This document shows, piece after piece, positions 37,411-48,600 of a stretch of 64,000 bases of DNA. A program made the translations under genes and the position numbers. Position 1 is the first letter of the stretch; each line of letters opens with the position of its first letter. The DNA comes from Gnetum montanum (Eukaryota > Streptophyta > Gnetopsida > Gnetales > Gnetaceae). The notes below the pieces were generated by a model. The model saw nothing but the letters and a program-made list of their open reading frames with translations, was not told the DNA's origin and searched no databases. The stretch covers positions 62,001-126,000 of the forward strand of contig MNCI01004098.1 in the NCBI GenBank assembly GCA_015680685.1, written 5' to 3'.

Positions 37411-37690
37411 ACTATAAACTGGCATACACAGTTTGCTATGACTATAAACTGGCACAAATAGTTCGCTATGACTATAAACTAGCACAAACAGTTCGCTATG
37501 ACTATAAACTAGCACAGATTGTCCTTGGGTCATGACATTAAATTGGCACAACAACTCATGCTTGGGTCATGACGTTAAACTACCACAACATCCACTATCT
37601 GCTACTATGTTAAACTAGCATCTAGCAATTTGCTGGGACTATAAACTAGCACATCATGATCTACCAGGACCTTAAACTAGGTTCACGGTC
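37411..37690 (+). repeat. 30-bp tandem repeats in B1
   Basis: Four exact 30-bp units begin at 37411, 37441, 37471 and 37501 (actataaactggcacaaata then gttcgctatg). Diverged units with gtcatgacgttaaactacca follow to 37690. Confidence 0.85.
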
Positions 37691-38904
37691 TACTAAGACT
37701 TTAAACTGGCATGTTACTAATCTGTTTGAGCACTTACCATTGGTGAAACCCTTAGGATCACTCATAGCATCATCACCTTCCACCATCCTACTAATCTTTT
37801 GGAGTACTTGTCATTAGTGAGAGCTTTAGAGAACTCACAACATCATCACCCTAGCACTTTCATAGGCTTCCTGAGCACTTGCAATTGGCACAGCATTTGA
37901 CACATTTACAAAATCTTCACATCTAGCACTAGTAGCATCTTCACATTTGGCATTTACACTTGCATTTCATGTTGTGTGGTTTTCTTTTCTTCTTAAAGTT
38001 GGGTTTGCAGGATGAAGCCTTAGAGGTGGTCATGTAGAGATGCATCTCATTACAACAGCAAGTTACCACGTTTCTCTAATGTGCATGATTGGACTAGTTA
38101 AGCCACTCAAGAGTGCACATCCCCCTCATCCTTATTACAACCTATGCACATCCACTCCATCATCCTATATCCTCTCATCTCCCACATACTAATGATTACA
38201 CATCCCTTAGATGCATAAACATTGTGATGCATATGGCATTTTCTTCACATCAACTATAGAACCCATGGTCAATGTAACACAACTCATCCTGTTAGGAGCC
38301 TCTATTGCATGGTCAAAGCCTAAGCAGATGTAACACGAATCATCCCTGAGAGGAAACATCTATCCTATAGATGCAATGTGGATGCATCAAAACAAATCCC
38401 ATCTTCTTGATGACCAACTTGTAGCTAGCATTTAGTAGTAAGTTGAACCCAAAGAAGGTTTTCCTCACAACACAGCAAAGCAAAAAGAAAAAAAAAAGAA
38501 TGGGAAAAAGTATTTCCCCAACCAAATTGACAACGCTGCAGCTTTACAACTGGCCTATCCTTAGATTAACTTTGATGTTCTCATAAGCACTCTAATGAGA
38601 GGTCAACGTTTCAAGGACGAATCACTTCATGGTATGGTCACTGTCAACGGTGCTGAATTTGCATCTTACATCATGATCCATTGTTTACATTTCATTTCCA
38701 CCATTTAAATCTCATCTCCCTAGCATTTCCTATACCCCTTATTCCTTAGCATAACCTTATTCCCATAGCACTCTTGAGCATGGTAAAACGACATCCGATC
38801 TTGTATTGACGAGTGATGTTGGTGACATGTCTACTATGGTGTTTTGTAATTCTTTGGTGACGTCTCTCAGGCCACTCCTCCAGACGTCAACAAAGAGGGG
38901 CCAT
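37691..38904 (+). other. B1 3' non-coding region and polypurine tract
   Basis: It aligns with 22835-24240 of B2. It ends in CAAAGAGGGGCCA (38891-38903), the polypurine tract, just before the LTR. No ORF supported. Confidence 0.65.
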
Positions 38905-39535
38905 TAAAACACTATAAAATTTTAGGTCTCGGCATCTTGACTGCAAATTAGGCTAAGTGTCAAAATGATGGAACTTTGGCCAATTTTTTTCAATTGTTGA
39001 GTGTAGTCAGCTCCAACTGCCAGATTTACAAAACTTTTCTGAGTGTTAGAATGATGGCACTTTCTGAAAATTTGTCTATCAAGCTACATAGTGTAGCACA
39101 CTTGTCAAGCTATGCAGCGTAGCGTAATGTAGCACACATGTCAAGCTATGCATCGTAGCACAGCATAGCACACGTGTCCAGCTGTGTAGATAGTGTCCCA
39201 TGTCCTTTGCGTAACATGGAATGAGCATAGTAGATAGCATCTTGTGTCCTGTGCATAACATGGGATGAGCGTAGCAGATAGTGTGGTCCCACCCACGGCA
39301 CTGCTATGTGGCACTTGATCCACATTTTGAGCTAACCCTAGCCCTATAAGTATCCCTGCATCCTAGTGTTTTAAGAGGGGGGGGGGGGGTTGGCTTCCAT
39401 TTTTCACCAGTAAGGTAGTTGGCACTTCCATCGTGCATTTTCCCAATTTGGTATTGAAACACCAGTAATTTTGGCCTAGCACTTTTAGACAAGAATCAAG
39501 CTAAGTCATGCTGCTACCCAACATGAGTACAGTGT

Positions 39536-40070
39536 GACCAAACTTGGAGGCCTCCAAAACAGCCCTCGATGGTCCATGATTCAATAGGAAAGGTCCCCCC
39601 CGGGGACCACAAGCAACTACACCAACTTCCAGCATCTAGAATCAAAAGTTTTAGGTTCAAAATATTTGGTTTTGGCTAAGTACACTTTGGTTACTTTTTC
39701 AGACGCTGCACAGCGTACGGATCAGCGTCACCAACTTTTGGAGCCCCGAAACTGAGTCAAAACAGGCAGAAATCAAGCACAAGGACCCCCCATGACCTTC
39801 ACCAAGGTCCCCAGTAGCTCCTAACCTCCAAAAAATTAAGATTTGGTCCTCAAATATGCCATTTTGGCTTGGTGAAGCTGGGGTTACTTTTTTAGACACT
39901 GCACAGCGTAAGGATCAGCATCACCAATTTTTAGAGCCCCAAAACTAAGCCAAAATGACTTGATTTCAAGGGTGCAAGTCATCCTCAGGGTCCACTATTG
40001 ATAACTATGGGTCCTAGCCTTTAGAAATTTCAGATTTTAGCTCAAAATTGCAAGTTTTGGAGGTCACACT
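39536..40070 (+). repeat. Three units of about 193 bp in D
   Basis: The words agacgctgcacagcgtacgg (39701) and agacactgcacagcgtaagg (39894) mark two units 193 bp apart. A third, more diverged unit precedes the first at about 39536. Confidence 0.65.
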
Positions 40071-40216
40071 GGAGGTCACACTGCAAGTCACGCTGGATGC
40101 TAGACAAGCAAGGCGGAGTTAATCCTCCTTGATTTTCTTTGTAAATTTTTATCATTTGAGGGATTGTTTAAATTATTTGTATTTTCATCAGCTTGAATGA
40201 CCCACACATTGTGAGA

Positions 40217-40487
40217 TACATTGAACCTAGTCAAAGAAGGCAAATATCCATCACACATCCAACTCGTGCACAACTATCCAACACAGATACATTGAACCTG
40301 GTCAAAGAAGGCAGATATCCAGCACACATCCAACTTGTGCACAACTATCCAACACAAATACATTGAACCTAGTCAAGAATGTAGCTTTCCAACACACATC
40401 CAACTCGTACAAAACTATCCAAACACAGATACATTGAACCTAGTCAAAGAATGCGACTATCCAGCACCCAGCCCAACCCTATAAATA
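40217..40487 (+). promoter_or_regulatory. Four 71-bp direct repeats running into a TATA box in D
   Basis: Units begin with tacattgaacct at 40217, 40288, 40359 and 40430, an exact 71-bp period. The fourth is cut short by TATAAATA at 40480-40487. Direct repeats abutting the TATA box are typical of enhancers in LTR U3; function here is inferred. Confidence 0.8.
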
Positions 40488-43400
40488 CCCTATCAATTCA
40501 CATAAAATAGGGAGGAAAAAATTGGAGAGATTGGAAACTCTGAAGAAGGATAGAATTTGCAATCCTTGGGTGCTTGGCAAACCTTATTGTTGGCTTCCAA
40601 GTATTTCTCACGTTCATCCCATTTCATCATCACATCATCACGTCATATCATTCTGGGGCTAGGTGTTTGACTTGCCATCCACACGTGTGCAACTACGCTT
40701 TGACCGGTGCATATTCATGTTTAAGTAATACAATACAGTTTCATTATTTCCTTCCATTTACATTATTTACTTTGGTTTATGCTTTGTTTACAATATAGCT
40801 TTGTTTACACTTTATTTAAAATTCAATACACTCTGTTTACATTTCATATTGCTATTTGCATTCCATTTACATCCTGTTTACGATAACCCCAGCGTAAGCC
40901 GTAGCTTACACTCAGGGAAGTCCTTGGTTGATCTGTGTGTAGACCATCCAAGGCACTCTATCTTTGTTCCCTTTTCCAGCTTGCCCTCAAGCGAAGGCAG
41001 GGTCAGCTGTGCATGCCCGACGATCTCTCGGTGTCTGTTTCCCTTCCATCCTTACACCGATAATTTAGGTCAATATAGGTATCTTGGCACTTAGCACCAT
41101 GGGTGAACAAGACCTAGAGCACACTACAATAGTAAAGAAGCATAGCTACATTACACACTACACTATAGCCCCATTGCAGCCCTATAGAATATCGCATGGT
41201 ACACCATGGCTACCAACCTGGCAAGCATAGTTGAACATAGTAAGCACCATACTTCACAACCTGACACCATCAAGGCTATGAGTGTGCTTCCACTACACTT
41301 GTTGTACACTATGTACCTTTTGAGACCCTTTGTGAATTAGCTATGCTCCCTCTTTTGTAGTGCTACACTACTGTTCTCAAATTCTGTTGCATTTCTCAAG
41401 CATTTCTCTTTGGTATTTAGTGTAACACTTGTATTTTCTCACTTTTTGATACATATTTTCATGTTCACATCACTGTTCTTAGGCCAGGACACTTTGCTAC
41501 ACTCTAGCTTACCCAGACTCGATGCCCATGCGTAACGTAGTACAAACCCTTCTCACACATGGTCATTTTAATACCACATAAGTCCCTATTTGATCGACAA
41601 GACCATTTAGGCAACCCCATTTCCATTTTCTCTAGCACGATCCTCTTGTGGATTTAGGGTTAGGTTGTACATCTAGTAACCTCTTGGTGTTCTAGCCACC
41701 AACATTTTTAGATACTACAACTCCCACTAAAGGAATCGATGAGTCATACTTAGTGACAATCAAAGGTCTCTTGGGGTGGTTACACTATTTACGTGATAGC
41801 ATAGGAAAATTCCCCCTAGTTGTTATTGGAAATGTGAACAAGGTTAACCACTATATTGTGGAAATGGTAGGGCCATCCAAGGTAAAGATCAAGAGGCCCC
41901 TCCTGATAAAAGAGGCTACTCTTGCGTTGGATAGGTAGGCATCAAGAAGATCTACCTCAAGATTGCAAGCTTGCACATAGATGTTGCAAGTTAATATATG
42001 TATAGATGCATTCATTTTATATATTTTTTATGTTTATATTTTTATGTTTCTTTTTGTTACAATATGCTAATGCTAAAATGTTATATTTGCAAATTAGACA
42101 AGAGGGCTACCAAAGAAGCAATAGTAGCAACAGTAGAGGCAACCCCTCCTCAAGATGAGGAGGGGGAAGCACATAGGAAGGAGTTTCATGAGGCCACAAA
42201 GACCCTCTTGTAGTTTGAGGTGGAAGGGCTATTCCACCTCGATGGTGGTGATTTTATCAACCTTTTTGATGGTGTATAGCTAAGAGGTCCCCCTGCTCTC
42301 ACACTTGAGGGTTTGCTAGGTAAATGCCTTCGATTGTCATCTATTGTTTCTATTTTACTTTTGTGTCTTTGGCTATTTAGTTGTTGCTAATTACAATGTT
42401 GTGTTGCACCCTCAAATGTGCCTACTAACAGTCAACCATCAGCACCTACCTACCACATGAAGCCGTGGGTAGAAACACCAAACAAGTTTTCATCCATGGA
42501 AGGCATCATTAAGGATATGGTAGATCATCTACAGTAAGTAGATCCCAAGCTTGACATGCATATTGTTGCTTTGATTTTGTTACTTTACCAATTTTAATGC
42601 TTAGTCTATGACTAATGTTGATTTGGTTATTACATGCCAACAGGTTCTAAGCTTCACTAGGATTTGAACTAGGTGGCTAAAGTAGATGCCATCCTTGAGT
42701 ACCCTCCTAAAGTGGGGCAAGTGCCTCGTTGTGTGTACAAGGTAGTCAACAAGTGCAGACTTTCCTATAAAAAAGCATTATGGGTTTGTAGGTACTCAAA
42801 CAAGCACCTATGGAAACATGTGCATGAATTTCAAGAGAGAGTGATGAGTGAAGACACAAACATTGAGGATCTTTAGTCTCGATATGACTTCTTGGTGGCT
42901 CATTCATGTGAAGACAGTACTTGGTGAATTGTAGAGATCAATTACGCTAGGTAATGATCAGCCATTCGAGGCAAGAACAAGGCCACCCAAGAGATCATTG
43001 AGGAGCAATTATAGATGGAATTTCTTGTCCAAAAGAATCAAGATTGGAAGAATTTTAGTGCTAAGGTATGAAAGTGGGGGCATACTCAGAAGAATCACAA
43101 GCATCACTATAAGCAAGAACAAGATGCATATCTTTAGTAGCTCAAGGAAGAGTTTGTCAAACGACACCACATTGAGATGTTTCTTGATTTAATTGGTGAG
43201 AGATGGACCTTTGATATATTCTCTCATCATATAGTGGCTAGTGGTTCCCTAGAGTGGGATATTATCACACACTCAAAGGAGGCTTCGTCTACCACACTTT
43301 CCATGAAGCCACCCACATGGACTATTGTGGACAAAGGCAAGATCCTTGCAAGAGTTGACTTTGGCTAGGAGGATTGGACGTAGCTATCTGAGGTCAAGAT

Positions 43401-43636
43401 CTTTTAACATTTTGAGGAGGGCTTTAATACTTTCCCTCTAGACATGATCGATGTGGGATGCTTTCAAGTTAGTTTTTTGGTTACTTTTGTGCATTTTATG
43501 TTAGCTTGTGTATTGTACATTTGCTTATAAGTTTGGTATTTTTCTATCATTGTAGTAGGTACCAGGAAATGTTACAAGTCCCAATGGTGCAACAAAGGAA
43601 GGAGAAGTTCCACTTCCACCTAATACCACTAGTTGA

Positions 43637-44409
43637 GCATATATTGATGTAGCCCTATTATTGGGTGCTATTGCATTTTTGTGTATTTTTGCTATATGAT
43701 GCAGATGATCATGGTATGTGCTATTATTGATATGAGATGTAATGGACATTTTTTCTATGTGGATTGTACAATGTGTAGACTTTTGAATTTATTTATTATG
43801 TTCAATGGTAATGATGCAATGAGTTGATGTGACTATACCATAGTGATTACTAGTTTTTGGCCATTTTGGACCATATACGCAAATAGCATGTTGATAGTTT
43901 TAGGTCATTTCGGGCCCCAGTGATAATTTAAGGCCATTTCAAGCCATACGTAGTAGGGAAAAAAGTTGGTAGCGTTGGATTGTTGTAGGCTATGCCATGC
44001 TAGGTTAGGATCATGACTGGCCATGCTGGTAGTTTTAGGCCATTTCGAGCCATGCAATGTAAGGGAGATTGCCAGTTTTAGGCTATGGTAGGCCATGTGA
44101 TAGTGTAAGGCCTTTTCAAGCCATGATATCTTCTAGTAATTTTGAATTTTTGATTTTTATTTATTTTGATGTTTTTTCATGTGTAAAATAATAATTAAAC
44201 AAGTGAAAATGTAAACTAAGAAAAATGCACAAATAAAAGAAACAAATGTGCAATAAAGGCAAACAATGCAAAATGCTAACAACCAAGCAAAACATTGATG
44301 TGCAAAAAAAAAAATGCAAACAAATGAGATATGTAGAAGTTTGAGGTAGATAGGCAGTTAGCACACATTGGACTAAGGGGATGCCTTAGTCATGTAGTTG
44401 CTTCCTAAT
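43637..44409 (-). repeat. Short-repeat tract between protease and the antisense gene in B2
   Basis: At 43860-44120 several units of the type ttttaggccatttcgggcca occur with a period of about 35-70 bp. On the minus strand this is catggctcgaaatggcctaa, as at 37188 in B1. The rest is AT-rich, with an A run at 44307-44317. Confidence 0.65.
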
Positions 44410-45350
44410 CTAGTCTGAGTTATGGGGTGCATAGGGCCTAGACAGTGTAATGCAGTACTCGCCTTGACCTTTGTCAACTATGTCAGAGGGAAATTCGACC
44501 GACAAAGCATCCTCTAGAAGGTCAATGGCTCCCTTTGGTTCTTGAAGTTGGTTTTCCTCATATGTTTCACCTTCATCCTTCATGGGAGGCACCTCATCAA
44601 GGAACTCCACCTCTAACCCTTATTCAATGTCTATGTTGCTAACAATCAGAGGGGCTACATTATCACCATAGATGATAACCTCTCCACCTTCATATGGAAG
44701 GTTGATTTCTTGGTAGATAAGAATAGAGGCAACCCACAATTGGGTAAGCCAGGGCCTACCCAAGATCAAGTTAAATCTAGGCATCTCCTCGATGATAATG
44801 AATTCGATGATGGTGGGGAATTGTTCCCTACCATGAAGGCTATTGTAACTATTCCCCTTATGACAACATATGAATTGTTAAAAGATTTTAGGCACACTAT
44901 CTTTGTTGATTTGATTTGATCAATAAGACACAGGTTGTCAATGACCATGCCACCCCATCATCAACATGCATCTTGTGGATTTTACATTGCCCAATGTGGA
45001 TTGTGATAAACATTTGTGTGGTAATGACCTAACTTCTCAGTGTTGACCTTGATCACCTCATCTCGGAATGCCAAGGGCATTGAACTCAATTCCTATGGTG
45101 AATGAGGCAACATCATAGCATGGATGGACTATTCATCTACTAGGATGTCCTCCATAATAGTAATGGAGGTCAACATGTAAACTAATGCTTCATGATGAGT
45201 AGAGGATGTTATGATCAAGTCGTAAAAGCTTAGTGTTGTGTTTTTCTATTTTAGAGCCTATTTGACTTGTACCAATGCATCAAGAAAGTCCTTACTACCA
45301 TCTACTACCTTGTTGTTGGCCTTCATATCCTTCATGTAGCCCAAGAGATG
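44410..45350 (-). pseudogene. pro: B2 aspartic protease region, decayed
   Basis: The minus strand gives SIHAMML (near 45115), TKIVCLKSFNNS (near 44900), FNLILGRPWLTQL (near 44760) and NLPYEGGEVIIYGDNVAP (near 44680), each with a partner in B1. The active-site Asp region near 44950 is damaged. The last open part (44610-44410) is an acidic tail. It is inactive. Confidence 0.7.
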
Positions 45351-45359
45351 GATCTCTCA

Positions 45360-48063
45360 TTGAGGATATTTGGGCTTGCCTTGCCTTGCCTATTTTGGAG
45401 CCTCAGTACTCCATTGTTGGTTACTTATTATGGCCTTATCAATTGATCTAGCCATGGGAACATATGATAGGGGGATAGGCTTTGGTAGGCCTAATGCTCT
45501 TTGCTCTTGATGCTACCTAAGAATTTTATTAGCAAGATGCTCATTGGACCTTTCGAGTTGTCACCTCAATTGCCTATTGGCGTTTATTGTAGGATGGGGT
45601 CATGGGAGAGTAGGGACTGATGCATTTCCCACCAATAGACTCCTTGTAAGTAGGAAGTCCACACGTTGCAGCACCCTTATGACAAAGGATGATTAGGCTA
45701 TTGCTACTAAAATGTGCTATAGGAGCTTAACCACAAAGGGTGTTATGGATGCCCGAGGTGATGCTTTAACAACAAAAGGGGTTCTCAAACTAGTTGAGGT
45801 TAAGGGAGGCCCATCATTATTAGAGGGAACATGAACCATGAATGGCTCCTACACTGGTTCTGAGTCATCAATGCTAATAGCATTAATAGTGTACCCTACA
45901 CCACTTGCATTGAGAGGATCCTTACAAATCCTTATTGATTAATTTTGGGGGAAAAATATGTTGGTTGCATCAAGAACCAACTCACCCTTGTCAATCATGC
46001 ATTGTATATCATCCTATAAGGCTGTGCAAAAATCCATGTCAGTACTAGGCAATTGGTGATAATGGAAAAACTAATCCAGTCTAAAATGCTTAGGGATCAA
46101 AGGCTTGTTTGGTAGTGAGGCTATGGGATTCTTGAGGAGCTCACAATATCTATCATGTCACTTGCAAGAATTCTTAGACATCTACTTATATTGAATGCAT
46201 CTAGTGTGAAGTAGTTGGTCCAAGAGGTTTGATAGCTTGATGGGCAATGGCATGTACTTTGAGCGATCCTTATGCTGATAGTTTGGCCTTGGGACTATTG
46301 GTGCCATAGCCACCAATGATGCAAGTTGGTTTTTTGCTATAGTGCTAGAGCTAGCCACTGTGTTGTTGTTGGCTAGGGCCCTAGGTGGCTTGGCCATTTG
46401 TTTGGCATTGGGTGGCTTACCCTCGTTGGCCACCATTGCTATAGCTATGGTTGCCTACTTTTTCTTGTCATTGTCTTTCTCTTTCTTTGCATGCAGGTTT
46501 TTATAGGCCATGTAGGCCAAGTGCTTGTTGGCCTCCATTGCATCTTGAATGCTCTTGGTTTGAGTGAACACTTGGCTCAAGGATTGCAAGGCAAGGCAAT
46601 ACAACTTTAACTTAATGAAGTCATTCACTGTGCCTTTGAAGATAGCTAGTAGGTATGTTTCTGCAATGGGTTTATGGATTTCATTAAGTAATGTGCTCTA
46701 GTGTTGAATGAATTTTTGTAGGGGATCTAAGTGGCTCTACTTAACTTGCATCAACTAATCCAGGGTCATCTTAGGCTTCAAGTTATACTTGCAACATGTG
46801 ACAAATTGGGTGAGCAACTCCTCTAAAGAAGAAATGGAGGCCTTGGGAAGCACACAATACTAATCTAGTGCCTTGCTAGCTAAGGACATGGTGAACACAC
46901 AGATAATCGCATGTGGCCAGACTTGCAATAAGAGGCATTCAAACCAAAAGGTCACCAAATGGGCATTAGGATCCCCTTCACTATTGTATTTGGTGAATTG
47001 GGATAATGGAACCCCAATGGGCAATGCTAGTGGTGGAACTATAGGATTGATTGGATCATCCTGATAGAATTCCATCACATGGACCAGTTCAGAGGAGGTA
47101 GCCTTAAGCCACTTGAACTCTTCAATGAGGCTTTGGATTAGCTAAAATGCTTGATTCAAGATCAGTGACGTTGTAGTGGGTTGTGCTATCCACTATGCTT
47201 GTTGTGTGACCCACAACCTAACTATAGGTTATGTGACCATGTGTAATGCTTATTGCATGGGCTATTCCATGGACACAGTGGCTAGGTCTTACCACATGTT
47301 TGTGGGTTTGGTCATTATGAAGGGTGTCAACATGAAAAATGGGACGAACGATGCCTGATCCATATGTAGTGGAGGAATATGCATGATGTGCACATGAGGT
47401 TGCATAGGTGTAATGGTTGCTAGGACAAAAGGCTGAACAAGCTATGAAGGTATGATGAAGGGTAGACTAAAAGGATTTGTAACATCCTAGTGCATTTGTT
47501 GTGCTTGGTGGGTTGCCACAATAGGCATGGACTTGGGTGGTGACACTATGCCTATGACTATCTCTAGAAAGATAGATTAGTAATACTGTAGAGGAATGAA
47601 AGTAGAGGTTGTCCACTAGAAAAAGATGTAAAACAAGTCATCATGCTCGAATCAAGCTTTAAACTCATCCTTCTCTTCCTAAAAGGGCTCCTTGTAGTTT
47701 ATCCTTGCCTCACAACTGAGGTTTTTGATGAGGTTATCCAACATCCATTGGAAAGGGCTTTGTGAGTGGAATGAAATCCATAATAGAAGGGAAGTATTCC
47801 TTCCCATTTCAATGTGTAAGCTCAAAATTGCATTTGGCCTCCATTTCTAGATGGTCTATATACAAACCCTCCTGGAGCTTCACACAAATGAAGTTATATT
47901 GCTTGTCGTTGAGGACCATGTACTTGGGAGGTAGGTTGCACAACTCAAAGGATTGCCTCTACTCTATGATAGGACTAAGAGGATGGTCAATCTGGATTTC
48001 TTGTTGAGTAGGCTAGACAACAACCATGTTTGAAGTGGAGGTTGAAGGTTGCTTAGTGCTCAT
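45360..48063 (-). pseudogene. gag: B2 gag, decayed
   Basis: Start ATG at 48063, which begins MSTKQPSTST; B1 begins in the same way after its start (NPDQPSTLVS). NGKEYFPSIMDFIPL lies near 47760. The capsid core is LPIGVPLSQFTKYNSEGDPN with MSLASKALD (47078-46860). The region HKDRSKYMPLPIKLS (about 46260) matches B1. The finger FFHYHQLPSTDMDFCTAL (about 46080) keeps one Cys. There are many stops. It lies 537 bp inside the 5' LTR, the normal leader distance. Confidence 0.8.
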
Positions 48064-48600
48064 GATGCTAAAGGCAAAAGGAAAATGTAAAAATTATTGT
48101 TTACAAAAGGTGAAAAAAAAAGCTAACTCTGCAAATTGGAAAAACAACTAAGTGCAAAAGTGAAAAAAAATGGCTAAGTATAAAATTGCTAAAAGAATGG
48201 CTAAGTGTAAAAGAATGTAGAAAAAATGACTAAGTGTAAACTATGGAAAAATGGCTAACTTTGGGACTATGCTCATTATGCTAGAGCCAACTATGCTCTC
48301 TACACAAAGAGCTAGCTATGCTCTCCTAAGTGCTCAGAATTTGGGTAAGTGCAAGGTATACACTCTAGTGTTATCAAGTAGGGTTCCATGGGAACTAATG
48401 ATAGGGTCCAGTCTATGCCAATGGTTTACAAACAACCCCTACGTTGGCCTGAGATCTACCTACTGCCAAGGTAGGTCCATAGGGGTATGGAGTTTATGGT
48501 AGCTCAGAGCTAGCAACAATGTGAAGAGAGCACATAGGGCAACAACCAAAGAAGATAGTAGAAGGAAATGGCAGAGGCCCTCCCTCTAGCACTAGAAAAT
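48064..48600 (-). other. B2 leader with primer site
   Basis: Non-coding. The primer site is at about 48575-48600 on the minus strand (ctagtgctagagggagggcc), next to the LTR end. The 24-bp minisatellite of B1 is represented by only a few related words (gctatgctctct near 48290), so it expanded in B1 or shrank here. Confidence 0.6.

Larger units (their letters stand above)
39455..41077 (+). mobile_element. D: solo LTR nested in the B1 3' LTR
   Basis: It starts TGAAACACC, like family B, and ends CAATATA. It is flanked by GGTAT at 39450-39454 and 41078-41082. At 1623 bp it has no interior, so it is a solo LTR left by recombination. Its last ~200 bp (from about 40930: gaccatccaaggcactctat...) are alignable with the ends of the B1 LTRs, so it is a related subfamily. 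It looks less CpG-depleted (cacagcgtacggatcagcgt and ctcaagcgaaggc survive), which fits a younger insertion. Confidence 0.85.
31575..41719 (+). mobile_element. B1: internally deleted family B element inserted in B2
   Basis: The LTRs 31575-32758 (1184 bp) and 38905-41719 (1187 bp once D is removed) start TAAAACAC, a mutated TGAAACAC, and end CTACA. The target duplication is ACTTC (31570-31574) and ACTCC (41720-41724), one mismatch. Inside are primer site, minisatellite, gag, protease, 30-bp repeats, 3' region and polypurine tract. The RT-RNase H-integrase block and antisense gene present in B2 are absent, so B1 is a deletion derivative. The host reading (antisense gene) resumes on the far side. 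Confidence 0.9.
38905..41719 (+). repeat. B1 3' LTR, interrupted by solo LTR D
   Basis: 38905-39454 and 41083-41719 together align end to end with 31575-32758. TATAAG is at 39345-39350 and a run of 13 G at 39377-39389, as in the 5' LTR. The break coincides with the GGTAT duplication around D. Confidence 0.9.
30020..43636 (+). pseudogene. Antisense multi-exon gene in B2, split by B1; product unknown
   Basis: Exons inferred from frame and from the copy at 61910-64000: about 30020-30323, 30412-30735, 30778-31574 joined beyond B1 to 41725-41995, 42098-42319, 42432-42533, 42644-43467 and about 43556-43636 (stop TGA 43634). Donors include GTAAAT at 42320, GTAAGT at 42534 and GTTAGT at 43468. Acceptors end TGTAG, CAAATTAG, AACAG, CCAACAG. 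Segments alignable with the other copy include KVYPIFRACAILKLLFQEKI (31220-31280) and TPTKGIDESYLVTIKG (41726-41774). The fourth exon is Glu/Ala-rich. Later exons carry VFIHG-free, Lys-rich sequence such as QVPRCVYKVVNKCRLSYKKA. Scattered nonsense codons make it a pseudogene. I do not recognise any family. It runs opposite to gag and pol, between them. Confidence 0.7.

Noticed and set aside
40217-40487. A CRISPR-like array
   Set aside because: Repeats are contiguous 71-bp units without unique spacers, in a plant LTR, next to a TATA box.
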